A stretch of 64,000 nt of DNA, from assembly GCF_901472495.1 (NCBI RefSeq), contig NZ_LR590469.1, positions 1,736,001 to 1,800,000 on the forward strand, given 5' to 3'. This DNA comes from Yersinia enterocolitica subsp. enterocolitica (GTDB lineage: Bacteria; Pseudomonadota; Gammaproteobacteria; Enterobacterales; Enterobacteriaceae). Position 1 is the first letter of the stretch, and each line of letters starts with the position of its first letter. Under the pieces are notes generated by a model. It worked only from the letters and a program-made list of their open reading frames with translations, was not told the origin of the DNA and searched no databases. Of this stretch, positions 28,010-36,770 are shown one piece after another. The translations under genes were made by a program, and so were the position numbers.

Positions 28010-31000
28010 CAGCGAGCCTTGCGTGCTGCCCCCCCTGCTCGCGTTGATTCCCGCCCGCAGTCACAATAACGGTGCCTAACCCCCCACGACCATTGGCCGC
28101 CGCATAATGTAGTGTCGTGTTGAGGAGGTTTGGCAGATTAAGCGCCCCACCGGCGGTATGGCTCAGCGCAAAATCAGGTTGGGAACTCCAGCTATGGTTA
28201 ACCACATCATAGCTGGACATTTTACCCAGAGTGGTCATATCTGCACCATTATTGCTCAGGTAATGGCCGCCCAAGGTCGCATCATAAGCCACCCCGACCC
28301 CACCGACACCATTTCTGGTGGCGGCCATCACCCCAGCAACCATAGTGGCATGATTGGAAACATCGGTGGCTAGTGTACCCGCGCTGTTTTGTGTTGCCAG
28401 CCAGATGGGGTCAACATTGGCAGCTAAATCAGGGTGTTGAATATCGAAAATCTCTGGCCCAGTGGCAAATGGCCCACCAGGTTCAAATTGCCCCATTCTT
28501 ATGCCTTTACCGGTATAATCCTGCCATACGGGTATCACATTGATATCATTTAAATAAGTTTGTTTGGCAACAAAAGGATCGTGGGGAATATCGGGTGTTA
28601 ATAGCGTCACCGTCCCCCTCATTCCTGCCGACTCCCCCGAGGACAAATCAACCACAGAAATCGCCGGATCGCCGCTGCTACTCTTCACCTCATATTTAAA
28701 ACTCATTACTCCAGTGAATGTGCTACCAGGTGTGAATACTACATCCTTTTGAAGATTAAGTTTGACCGTGCCGCCCACCGCATCGCCGACCGCAGATAGG
28801 TAGCCAGGCGTTTCGCCATTAAACTGTAAATCATTGGCGAGCAAGCTGGCAGCGGGAATACGCTGCGCCCAGCGCCGATGAAAGGTTCTGCCTGGTTGAC
28901 TCAACGACAACACATCATCGACTGGAATAATATTATTGGTATTCAGATCTACCGCAGAGATATCAGCAAAATTCAATTTTTGAATATTTTTCAGGGCCAG
29001 AGTGCCATCACGACCTGCCACTTTATCCCTTATCTGAAAGCCGCTATCAGTACGAGTAATGGTGTAATCCGCATAGCTGCCATGCAATGCCACCAGATTG
29101 ATCCCCCCGCCACCATCAATCTGTGCATCGCCGTGTCCCGCTTCAATCACATCATGACCTTCATTGCCGTAAATCCTGTCCGCACCGCCACCGGCATAGA
29201 TAATACTGCCTTGCTCTGAGGCATAAAGGGTATCGCCCTGTGATCCGGCATAAATAACCGCTTTGCCACTACCACCAATAATGAGATTCTTGCCACTGCC
29301 ACCCGCCAACACGTCATTAGCGCCACCGCCGACCAGCGTGGCATTACCTTTACCGCCTTTAATAAACACACTGTTATTGCCGCCACTGACAATAATGTCG
29401 TCACCATCGCCGCCCTGCGCAATAGTAATACCGCTGCGCGCCATATTCAGCGCCACCCCTTTTTTACCCGCAATCAGCACCGTATCGCGGCCACCATTGC
29501 CTTTAATATTGTTCGTGTCATCACTGGCGCTGATAACAAACACATCGTCACCGGTGTTACCAATATAGGTATTACTACCACCGCGCCCGACTAACCAACT
29601 GCCCGACGCACTCGCGCTTAACCTGTCATCGCCGTGGCCGCCATAAATATTATTGACTTTTAGCTCATCTGCGAACAATACATCGCCGCTATTAGTGAGT
29701 TCAACATAAGCGGTGGTGGTTGTTTCACCGGTGGCAGAATGAATCAATGCCCCGTCAGCATCTTGCTTGAGAATGCGGTTACTCACCGGCGAACTGGCAA
29801 AATTCACCGCCAGTACCTCGTGTTTTCTGCCTCTGATAGAAAACACGCCACGAGCCATCACCCGATTACCATTACGGTTATCATCCTCGATGGCGTTGGC
29901 TTTGACTTTAATTTGCGTAATTCGCCATTCATCCAGCGTTTTTAGCTCACCCGGATCAACCTTGCCATTATGGGAGGCATCCTGCCAAATCCGTAATTTA
30001 CCCCAAACCGGATCATGTTTATCAATCGCGCCATTACCATCGGCATCCTCACTGGCCAGCGCGGCAAAGCCATTGGTATAGCGTTTTTCCCCCGGCTGGC
30101 CATTCACGCCAGCCGTGCCACCGTAATATTCCGAATACATCTGGCTGATATTGTCGATTTTCCCGCTGCCATTATCGAGCACCAACATGCCGGTATCCGG
30201 CGCTGCCCAACCGGTGCGTTTTAAGCTGCCGCTGTTATCGGTATCAAACAGCACACCATCTTCAATGCCGGTCATGGAAACCCCCTTGCCAGTTAAATCC
30301 AGTAGCAGTGGGTCAACATAGGTATTGACGGTGGTTTGCGCGGACAGACTATTGAGTGTCGCCGCATCAAATAAACCGGTTTCCGGCAGTATGTAACTGG
30401 GTCGTTCCAGATAATAATCCGATAAATAACGGCTGGGCTGCACATTGGGGTCAAGCTGGACTTCTCCCGGGCGAATACCGCCCGATGCCATGCCGCCCAT
30501 CTGCACCGAGGTAAAATCGGTTTTATCTAAGCTGCCGTCAGTAAAGGAGAAACTGTGAGTGGGTTTATTCACCAGATAGCCATTGGTGACATCGCGCCGC
30601 GCTTGATCTTCATCGGCAATGCGCTGAACAGGTTGTGGGGTTGGGCTGATATTGATATCAAAATTGCACTGCTGGGGTAAAACGGTGGTAGTTTGGTCGA
30701 AGGCAAAGAGTTGGCTGGTGCTGCTTTTGGCTAAGGCCCAATAGCCAAGGAGCGAATCAACTCTGTCAAACCATTCGCGTGAGGATTGCCGGATACCATC
30801 CGGGGCCACTTTCGCGGATAAAGCCATTTTTTGGTAGGTATCTGCTGAGAGCCGTAGCTCTTCTTTTGGCTTGCCCGCCGCATTCAACACCCACTGCCAG
30901 TATATTGGCTGACTTCTTTCGTCAATCGCTCTGAATACTGGGTCTAACGTCCAGGCCTTTGAAGGCAATCCATGTCTTTTAAGCTCTTCATTGTGAAATT

Positions 31001-31370
31001 GCCCTGCCTGTTTATGGTCGATATCACCATAGATAATTCCTGTTGGGCTATCGTCCAGCCTCTTTTGCTGGGTATTAAGATAGCCATGCGCCATATCATA
31101 GCGAATATGCTTGAGCCGCATTTCAGTTATCGGCTGATTGTGACTGGCGGCAACGCTCTCTAAATAGTGGATGGCCATGGCACCGGCGATAGAATCCCCC
31201 CTGACCACACCATTGGCTAATATGGCATAGCGATCGCCTTTGCTGGCTAAAAAATCATACATCGGGCCGGGGTCTTTACTCTCCTTATTGGCTTCCAATA
31301 ATTGCCGGGCGCAGGCCAGATCGGCGGCATTAAGTTGTAACTTACCTGCATTGCTATTTTGCTGTAGCAT
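27999..31370 (-). CDS. N-terminal part of giant RTX/subtilase-like secreted protein (frame broken at its 3' end)
   Basis: This 1123-aa frame starts at an ATG preceded by AAGGAAG at good spacing. Residues 1-350 are unrecognised. About 353-480 resembles calcium-binding regions of FrpC-like RTX proteins, with EF-hand-like loops DADGNGAIDKHD and DASHNGKVDPGE. About 575-760 holds degenerate RTX glycine/aspartate repeats (GGHGDDRL, GGDGDDII, GNEGHDVIEAG). A cadherin/Ig-like domain lies near 815-925. A subtilase (S8) domain begins near 940 with histidine H1007 (SNHATMVAGVM) and oxyanion asparagine N1108 (TAGGN). The position expected for catalytic aspartate reads GQFEPGG, with glutamate. The frame ends after the run of seven G. 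There is no signal peptide; RTX proteins are usually exported by type I systems, but none is intact in this window. Confidence 0.75.
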   Translation of the reverse strand: MLQQNSNAGKLQLNAADLACARQLLEANKESKDPGPMYDFLASKGDRYAILANGVVRGDSIAGAMAIHYLESVAASHNQPITEMRLKHIRYDMAHGYLNTQQKRLDDSPTGIIYGDIDHKQAGQFHNEELKRHGLPSKAWTLDPVFRAIDERSQPIYWQWVLNAAGKPKEELRLSADTYQKMALSAKVAPDGIRQSSREWFDRVDSLLGYWALAKSSTSQLFAFDQTTTVLPQQCNFDINISPTPQPVQRIADEDQARRDVTNGYLVNKPTHSFSFTDGSLDKTDFTSVQMGGMASGGIRPGEVQLDPNVQPSRYLSDYYLERPSYILPETGLFDAATLNSLSAQTTVNTYVDPLLLDLTGKGVSMTGIEDGVLFDTDNSGSLKRTGWAAPDTGMLVLDNGSGKIDNISQMYSEYYGGTAGVNGQPGEKRYTNGFAALASEDADGNGAIDKHDPVWGKLRIWQDASHNGKVDPGELKTLDEWRITQIKVKANAIEDDNRNGNRVMARGVFSIRGRKHEVLAVNFASSPVSNRILKQDADGALIHSATGETTTTAYVELTNSGDVLFADELKVNNIYGGHGDDRLSASASGSWLVGRGGSNTYIGNTGDDVFVISASDDTNNIKGNGGRDTVLIAGKKGVALNMARSGITIAQGGDGDDIIVSGGNNSVFIKGGKGNATLVGGGANDVLAGGSGKNLIIGGSGKAVIYAGSQGDTLYASEQGSIIYAGGGADRIYGNEGHDVIEAGHGDAQIDGGGGINLVALHGSYADYTITRTDSGFQIRDKVAGRDGTLALKNIQKLNFADISAVDLNTNNIIPVDDVLSLSQPGRTFHRRWAQRIPAASLLANDLQFNGETPGYLSAVGDAVGGTVKLNLQKDVVFTPGSTFTGVMSFKYEVKSSSGDPAISVVDLSSGESAGMRGTVTLLTPDIPHDPFVAKQTYLNDINVIPVWQDYTGKGIRMGQFEPGGPFATGPEIFDIQHPDLAANVDPIWLATQNSAGTLATDVSNHATMVAGVMAATRNGVGGVGVAYDATLGGHYLSNNGADMTTLGKMSSYDVVNHSWSSQPDFALSHTAGGALNLPNLLNTTLHYAAANGRGGLGTVIVTAGGNQREQGGQHARLADES

Positions 31371-31381
31371 AATTATCTTCC

Positions 31382-32167
31382 TTAACGTTTAATATGCGAT
31401 AAAAGAAACTGCTGAGTACTACTGACAATGGCTTGCCACTGTGGTAACTTTTCTGCTGTAAAAGAAACCTCAATAAGTGAGCCAATTTCCGGCATCACAA
31501 AAAGGGCCTCACACCTGTAATACCTTTTCTCCAACGGGAGCCAGACACAATCAAATATCACTGATATCCTCCCGTTAACTTCCGCCCAGTAATAACTATT
31601 AATATTCTTATCAAACCAATAAGGCCAATAAGGATCATTTTTATCTGGCGGAGGGTCTCTATTTAATTTTTTGGTAGCTTTAACAAAAAACAACCCTAAC
31701 TTATCGATATAAATAACTGGATCAAAAGTTCTATCATTTTGTTTTCTTAGAAAAAAGTCACGCTTATAGGTGATATCAGTATCAGAACGTTTAAATGGTC
31801 TGACACTTATAATTAGCCCTTCATACTCCAGTCTTTGCTCATACCACAGATTCTGATCCCCCGGTTGCATATCCGGCCAGCTGGCGATCATTGGCAGCAC
31901 CACAAAATTAGCGCCACAACCTTTTTTATTATAAATAAAATTGGGATCCCAGGCGCTGGCACCCTCATATTCCGCCCAGTAGATAATATATTCTTTAGGC
32001 ACTTCCATTACATGACCATTAAATTTACCGCAAACAAAACCGGGGCGATTCTCAGCAAAGCTGAGTGGAGATATTATTAAAATAAACAGCATTAAAAATA
32101 ATGGTATTAAATTTCTCATTAGAGTTTTATTATTTAATCGTCTATTTATAATTATCTCAGGAGACAT
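31382..32167 (-). CDS. Exported protein of unknown function, paralogue 2 (candidate immunity partner)
   Basis: I do not recognise this 261-aa protein. It has a hydrophobic export signal (MRNLIPLFLMLFILIISPLS) ending at FAEN, preceded by a 16-residue polar extension if translation starts at 32167. The mature part is rich in W, Y and D, with conserved-looking cysteines (VCGKFNGHVMEVP, KKGCGANF, VIFDCVWLP, YYRCEALF). It is about 80% identical to the gene upstream over the mature part by eye. The AAGGAAGATAATT-ATG at its start is the same sequence found before the large RTX gene, so this start came with the duplication; the ATG at 32119 is the alternative. A periplasmic immunity or chaperone role is a guess from position only. 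Confidence 0.75.
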   Translation of the reverse strand: MSPEIIINRRLNNKTLMRNLIPLFLMLFILIISPLSFAENRPGFVCGKFNGHVMEVPKEYIIYWAEYEGASAWDPNFIYNKKGCGANFVVLPMIASWPDMQPGDQNLWYEQRLEYEGLIISVRPFKRSDTDITYKRDFFLRKQNDRTFDPVIYIDKLGLFFVKATKKLNRDPPPDKNDPYWPYWFDKNINSYYWAEVNGRISVIFDCVWLPLEKRYYRCEALFVMPEIGSLIEVSFTAEKLPQWQAIVSSTQQFLLSHIKR

Positions 32168-32178
32168 AATTATCTTCC

Positions 32179-32919
32179 TTAACGTTTAATATGCGATAAA
32201 AGAAACTGCTGGGTACGGCTAACAATGGCTCTCCATTGCGGTAATTTTTCTATGGTAAAAGTCACTTCAACCAGTGAGCCTATTTCCGGCATCACAAAAA
32301 GGGCATCACAGATATAATATCTCTTCTCTAACGGCAACCACTGACAGTCAAATACCACCGGCACTTGCCCGTTAACTTCTGCCCAGTAATAACCATTAAT
32401 ATCCTCATCAAATCGATAAGGATCATTTTTTTCCACTGGGGGAAATCTAGCTATCTTTCGAGTTGCCTCAACAAAAAACAGCCCTAACTTATCGATATAA
32501 ATAACTGGATCAAAGGTTCTATCATTTTGTTTTCTTAGAAAAAAGTCACGCTTATAGGTGATATCGGTATCGGATCGTTTAAATGGCTCGACGCTGATTG
32601 CTAATCCCTCAAACCTCAGCCTTTGCTTATACCACTTCGATTTATCCCCCGGCTGCATATCTGGCCAGCTGGCTATCATTGGCAGCACCACAAAATTAGC
32701 GTCACAACCTTTTTTATTATAAATAAAATTGGGATCCCAGGCGCTGGCCCCCTCATATTCCGCCCAGTAAATAATATAACGGTCAGGCACTTCCATTACA
32801 TGACCATTAAATTTGCCACAAACAAAACCGGGGCGATTTTCGGCAAAAGTTAGCGGTGAAATAATCAATAACATGATTTTAAATAACGAAATTAAATATC
32901 TAACAATAAATTTATTCAT
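32179..32919 (-). CDS. Exported protein of unknown function, paralogue 1 (candidate immunity partner)
   Basis: This is the first gene of the leftward locus and the paralogue of the next one. The ATG at 32919 follows GGATGG with a five-base gap, giving 246 aa with a signal peptide (KFIVRYLISLFKIMLLIISP) ending FAEN. The mature protein shares the cysteine pattern and long identical blocks with its neighbour (EYEGASAWDPNFIYNKKGC, FKRSDTDITYKRDFFLRKQN). The function is unknown. Small exported proteins next to a large multidomain protein often act as immunity factors; this is inference only. Confidence 0.75.
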   Translation of the reverse strand: MNKFIVRYLISLFKIMLLIISPLTFAENRPGFVCGKFNGHVMEVPDRYIIYWAEYEGASAWDPNFIYNKKGCDANFVVLPMIASWPDMQPGDKSKWYKQRLRFEGLAISVEPFKRSDTDITYKRDFFLRKQNDRTFDPVIYIDKLGLFFVEATRKIARFPPVEKNDPYRFDEDINGYYWAEVNGQVPVVFDCQWLPLEKRYYICDALFVMPEIGSLVEVTFTIEKLPQWRAIVSRTQQFLLSHIKR

Positions 32920-32928
32920 TAATACCAT

Positions 32929-33111
32929 CCATGTATATGTTTATTCCATATCGAGATTTAAGTCATTTTAATATAAGTAATTAAAATGACTTGTACGTAA
33001 TTAAGCAGATAAAGTAAAAATAGCGTGGATATAAAAGCAAAACAAGAGATAAAATAAAACCACAGAAAAATAACAAATAAAAATCAGGATAATAAATAAT
33101 ATGCGCTTAAT
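32929..33111. other. AT-rich upstream region of the exported-protein locus
   Basis: This gap contains long A/T stretches and no credible reading frame. It should hold the promoter of the leftward locus. No specific regulator site can be named. Confidence 0.5.
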
Positions 33112-33145
33112 AAAAAAGGCGCAATTTAAAATATGCGCCTTTTTT
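33112..33145. terminator. Terminator after yfaY
   Basis: AAAAAAGGCGCA at 33112-33123 and TGCGCCTTTTTT at 33134-33145 form a perfect 12-bp stem with T tracts in both directions. It ends leftward transcription from yfaY. Confidence 0.85.
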
Positions 33146-33167
33146 ATTAACAGAAACTATCGATTAA

Positions 33168-34361
33168 CTACAAAACCTCAACCACCTCCAGCCAACCATG
33201 CTGTCCACAAACTGGGCTGCCTTTCAGCCAGCGGCGCAACATATCTAATGCCAGCATGGCACTGCTTTCCTGACGAATGCGCAAACCATGTCGGCTGGCC
33301 TGATAACGCACCGTCTGGGCAAAAGTTCCATCAGGGGTATGTAGTGCAACACTCAGACAATCATTTTGCATGGCACTCACTGCCAACACCACCTGCGCAC
33401 CACACAGCATCGATAATGATTGCGCGCGGCCCGCCACCTCGGCTAATGACTCCTGGCAATGCGCCGGTAACAACTCGCCTCCCGCCAAAGGTGCGGCGGC
33501 GCTTTGTAATTGCCAGTGCAGCAAGCCAGCGGTAAATTGTTCGCTGACGGCTAATAACAGCCCGCGTTGAGTCAATTGCTCAGTCAGCAACGCCGGTAAG
33601 CCGCGCGTGCCTTCAAATATTGTGCTCTCGCCCGCCACTGCCCTGACCTGCTGCCAAACCTCTTCCATCGCCGCTTGTTGCGAAGCTGGCCCGGTGAGTT
33701 TCAGCTCAATAATAGGTGCAGATGAACGATAGCCCAGCACCGCGCCGTCCGGGAGTGGCAGTGAGTCTAACTCAAGTGCCAAATCACTTTCTGAGCGGCC
33801 AAAGGTGGTCAGGCGCAGGCACAATGGTGGCTCTGCCACATCAAAATGTTGACGTAAACGCGGCATAATCTGCTGTTCAACCATCACCTTAAATTCTGAC
33901 GGCACACCGGGGGTGAAAAACATCAGGCACTTATTGAGCCGTAAAGCGAAACCGCAGGCGGTTCCAACTGGGTTATCCAGCATTTCGGCATTCGCCGGAA
34001 TATGGGCTTGTTTACGGTTAGTCGATGACATCACACGGCCGCGCTCTTGAAAGAAAGCTTCCATCCGCGCAATCCATTCCGGATGCTCAATCAGTTCCGT
34101 CCCGGCAGCACGCGCCGCCGCCAACGCGCTCAAGTCATCACTGGTCGGCCCCAAACCACCGTTAACAATCAGCACATCGGCAACCTGGCTCCGCTCCGTC
34201 AGTACCTCAATAAGAGCGGAAAGTGAATCACCGACGGTTTCCCGGCTGCTGATTGGCAATCCCTGATTAAATAAATAATCTGCCAGCCATGCCGCGTTAG
34301 TATCAATAATCTGCCCATGCAGCACTTCATCCCCGGTACTCAACATCTCAACTCTGATCAT
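33168..34361 (-). CDS. yfaY: CinA-like protein YfaY
   Basis: YfaY is a CinA-family protein related to ADP-ribose/NMN recycling enzymes. The N-terminal MoCF-like domain has MLSTGDEVLHGQIIDTNAAW, NGGLGPTSDDLSA and FFTPGVPSEFKVMV. The C-terminal CinA domain is divergent, with SEQFTAGLL in place of the usual ES.TGG motif, and probably lacks nicotinamide-nucleotide deamidase activity, as is inferred for YfaY-type proteins. Length 397 aa, close to E. coli (400). It is convergent with nothing nearby and ends at its own terminator. Confidence 0.9.
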   Translation of the reverse strand: MIRVEMLSTGDEVLHGQIIDTNAAWLADYLFNQGLPISSRETVGDSLSALIEVLTERSQVADVLIVNGGLGPTSDDLSALAAARAAGTELIEHPEWIARMEAFFQERGRVMSSTNRKQAHIPANAEMLDNPVGTACGFALRLNKCLMFFTPGVPSEFKVMVEQQIMPRLRQHFDVAEPPLCLRLTTFGRSESDLALELDSLPLPDGAVLGYRSSAPIIELKLTGPASQQAAMEEVWQQVRAVAGESTIFEGTRGLPALLTEQLTQRGLLLAVSEQFTAGLLHWQLQSAAAPLAGGELLPAHCQESLAEVAGRAQSLSMLCGAQVVLAVSAMQNDCLSVALHTPDGTFAQTVRYQASRHGLRIRQESSAMLALDMLRRWLKGSPVCGQHGWLEVVEVL

Positions 34362-34480
34362 TTTCTTCTCCGTTGGCGCTTATACATTCACTTTATGAAG
34401 CTCCCTGCCTAAACACAATCGCTATCCATTATCGGAATGAATAACAATGGTAAAAGTCTATATTTCAACACGCCGAAAAT

Positions 34481-34498
34481 CGTAATGATAAGTTTACA
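34481..34498 (+). promoter_or_regulatory. TyrR box upstream of tyrP
   Basis: CGTAAT-GATAAG-TTTACA matches the TyrR consensus TGTAAA-N6-TTTACA at 10 of 12 fixed positions. It lies 92 bases before the tyrP start, consistent with TyrR control of tyrP as in E. coli. Confidence 0.65.
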
Positions 34499-34590
34499 TC
34501 AATCGTAACGCTGGTTTGACACAAATATCCCAATCCATTATCCTCTTTCGCTCAATAATTCCAATAAATTGTCATGTAGTAGAGGAAAGC

Positions 34591-35799
34591 GTGAAGAATC
34601 GCACTCTGGGCAGTATATTTATCGTTGCTGGCACCACTATTGGTGCTGGTATGCTGGCAATGCCACTGGCGGCGGCGGGAGTCGGTTTCGGCGTCACCCT
34701 CGCACTATTAGTTTTTCTTTGGGTATTAATGTGTTACACCGCATTATTGTTGGTAGAAGTCTATCAGCACGAAGCGGCAGATACTGGGCTTGGTACTTTA
34801 GCTAAGCGCTATCTCGGCAATCGGGGGCAATGGCTCACCGGTTTTAGCATGATGTTTTTGATGTATGCGCTGACTGCCGCCTATATCAGCGGTGCCGGTG
34901 AGTTACTGGCAACCAGCATCAGCCAATGGACTCAACAATCATTTCCGACCTACCTTGGCGTATTGTTGTTTACCCTCGTGGCCGGCGGTGTGGTCTGTAT
35001 TGGCACTCATTCTGTTGATTTATTTAACCGCATCTTATTCAGCGCCAAAATTATCTTCCTGATTGTGATGCTGGCACTGATGATGCCGCATATCGAAAAA
35101 ACCAATTTATTGACGCTACCGCTGGAGCAAGGGTTAGCGCTTTCTGCTATTCCGGTGATTTTCACCTCATTTGGTTTTCATGGCAGCGTGCCCAGTATTG
35201 TCAATTATATGGGTGGCAATATTCGCAAACTGCGCTGGGTGTTTATTATCGGCAGCGCCATCCCATTAATTGCGTATATTTTCTGGCAGTTAGCGACATT
35301 AGGCGCTATTTCCTCCCATACTTTTGTCGGAATATTGGCGCAGCAAGCCGGTTTGAATGGTCTATTGCAAGCCGTACGCGATGTGGTGGCCTCCCCTCAT
35401 GTTGAGCTGGCCGTTCACCTGTTTGCCGACCTGGCGCTGGCAACCTCATTCCTCGGGGTCGCCTTGGGTCTGTTTGATTATCTGGCCGATTTATTTAAAC
35501 GCCGTAATTCAGTACGAGGCCGCCTGCAAACTGGCGCAATTACCTTTGTACCGCCGCTACTATTTGCGCTGTTTTACCCACGTGGTTTTATTATGGCGCT
35601 GGGCTTTGCGGCGGTCGCATTATCAGTATTAGCATTAATCCTACCCGCGATGCTGGCGTGGAAAGCACGTAAAATCCATCAGGGGAATTATCGCGTTTGG
35701 GGCGGGAAACCGGCGTTGGCCGCAGTATTTGCTTGTGGCGTTCTGGTGATTGGCATTCAGGTAGGGATAGTGACCGGCGCATTACCAGCAGTCGGCTAA
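34591..35799 (+). CDS. tyrP: Tyrosine-specific permease TyrP
   Basis: TyrP is an inner-membrane proton symporter of the hydroxy/aromatic amino acid permease family with about 11 helices. The start is a GTG at 34591, eight bases after AGAGGAAAGC; the frame extends further upstream but the N-terminus KNRTLGSIFIVAGTTIGAGM matches E. coli TyrP. Further identical blocks include LTGFSMMFLMYALTAAYISG and VIFTSFGFHGSVPSIV. Its length of 402 aa matches the family. Confidence 0.95.
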   Translation: MKNRTLGSIFIVAGTTIGAGMLAMPLAAAGVGFGVTLALLVFLWVLMCYTALLLVEVYQHEAADTGLGTLAKRYLGNRGQWLTGFSMMFLMYALTAAYISGAGELLATSISQWTQQSFPTYLGVLLFTLVAGGVVCIGTHSVDLFNRILFSAKIIFLIVMLALMMPHIEKTNLLTLPLEQGLALSAIPVIFTSFGFHGSVPSIVNYMGGNIRKLRWVFIIGSAIPLIAYIFWQLATLGAISSHTFVGILAQQAGLNGLLQAVRDVVASPHVELAVHLFADLALATSFLGVALGLFDYLADLFKRRNSVRGRLQTGAITFVPPLLFALFYPRGFIMALGFAAVALSVLALILPAMLAWKARKIHQGNYRVWGGKPALAAVFACGVLVIGIQVGIVTGALPAVG

Positions 35800-35815
35800 T
35801 TCAGCCCATAAAGAC

Positions 35816-35852
35816 AAAAAGGCGCATATCCTGTCTGGAATGCGCCTTTTTT
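35816..35852. terminator. Bidirectional terminator between tyrP and yfaZ
   Basis: AAAAAGGCGCA at 35816-35826 and TGCGCCTTTTTT at 35841-35852 form an 11-bp stem between the convergent genes. Confidence 0.85.
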
Positions 35853-35870
35853 ACAGAAAATAGTGTTAAA

Positions 35871-36413
35871 TCAGAATGCTAAACCCGCGCCGATATACAC
35901 ACCATCCGCTACGCGATTATCCCGATGCCCGTCTTTACCTTCCATATTGATATAGCGATAGCCGACATCAACAGTTAATGGGCGGAATACATTCCAGCGC
36001 AGGCCGCCATTAGCTTCACTGTAGGACTTCATCCCACTGGTCAGCTCTTCAGGGGCGAAATAGCCTTCACCGTACAGAGTGAATGATTTACTGATCGGGT
36101 AAGTTAACCCACCGCCAATGGCGACTGCGCCACCACTGCTGCCATCTTCCGGTGACATATATATGCCTTTACCGCCAATAGTTGCCATCAATGGGCCAAG
36201 CGGGAGATTGAAGCCCAAGCCCAGGCCATAAATATCGCCATCATGGTCACTACGCGCCCAGTTGCCGCTAATAGCCAACCCACCGGTGTTAGTGCCCATA
36301 CCGAACCCTAGGTTGGTGTAATCACTGCCAACTTCACCATTCAAGCTTATTGCATTGGCAGATCCCGCCACAAACAGCAAGCTAGCTGCGCATGCGATTA
36401 AGTGCTTTTTCAT
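35871..36413 (-). CDS. yfaZ: YfaZ-family outer-membrane protein
   Basis: This small predicted beta-barrel protein of 180 aa has a signal peptide ending GSANA. Alternating hydrophobic residues suggest strands throughout, and it ends in GAGLAF with a terminal phenylalanine as for BAM substrates. It matches YfaZ of E. coli in type, size and position near yfaY. Its function is unknown. Confidence 0.88.
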   Translation of the reverse strand: MKKHLIACAASLLFVAGSANAISLNGEVGSDYTNLGFGMGTNTGGLAISGNWARSDHDGDIYGLGLGFNLPLGPLMATIGGKGIYMSPEDGSSGGAVAIGGGLTYPISKSFTLYGEGYFAPEELTSGMKSYSEANGGLRWNVFRPLTVDVGYRYINMEGKDGHRDNRVADGVYIGAGLAF

Positions 36414-36767
36414 ATTGTTCTCTCATTATTCTTGATGTTACCTGTGAGCAAACTCTGGCTGACAGGCGCTTCCCACACCGAGTTTAACTGAAAAAAACAG
36501 CATGAACACACGGAAAAACCGATTAAATACCACAGTATTTCAAATAATTGTAAATACCTACACAATTGATGTGTCTAATGCTAACAATGATAACGATAAG
36601 GCGTGCCTATTTGCTGAATCGCACCAATAAGGCTACAACTAGTGTGGAGATCAAAGAATAAACCGCTGATGTTGTTTAAGTTATTATTTTGCCAATCGGA
36701 CTTTTGGCGAAATCTCATACTGTAAAACACCCAATACGCAATCAATTCAACAGCCATACTGGAGAAA
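36414..36767. other. Divergent intergenic region yfaZ / catalase
   Basis: This 354-base gap holds both promoters. The only notable site is a tandem GATAAT-like array at 36583-36600, listed separately. I see no clear OxyR site and no gene. Confidence 0.5.
36583..36600 (+). promoter_or_regulatory. Possible Fur box upstream of the catalase gene
   Basis: AACAAT-GATAAC-GATAAG is three consecutive hexamers resembling the Fur repeat GATAAT, with 13 of 18 matches. Fur control of a haem catalase is plausible, but the site is imperfect and about 170 bases upstream of the start. Confidence 0.35.
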
Positions 36768-36770
36768 ATG

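Noticed and set aside
27999..28035. Programmed ribosomal frameshift at the G run
   Set aside because: The site has no known slippery heptamer type, and I see no obvious downstream stimulatory structure. Tract-length variation or error is simpler.
25958..32919. Type VI secretion cluster
   Set aside because: No VgrG, Hcp, PAAR or structural component is present; the immunity-like idea rests only on gene order.
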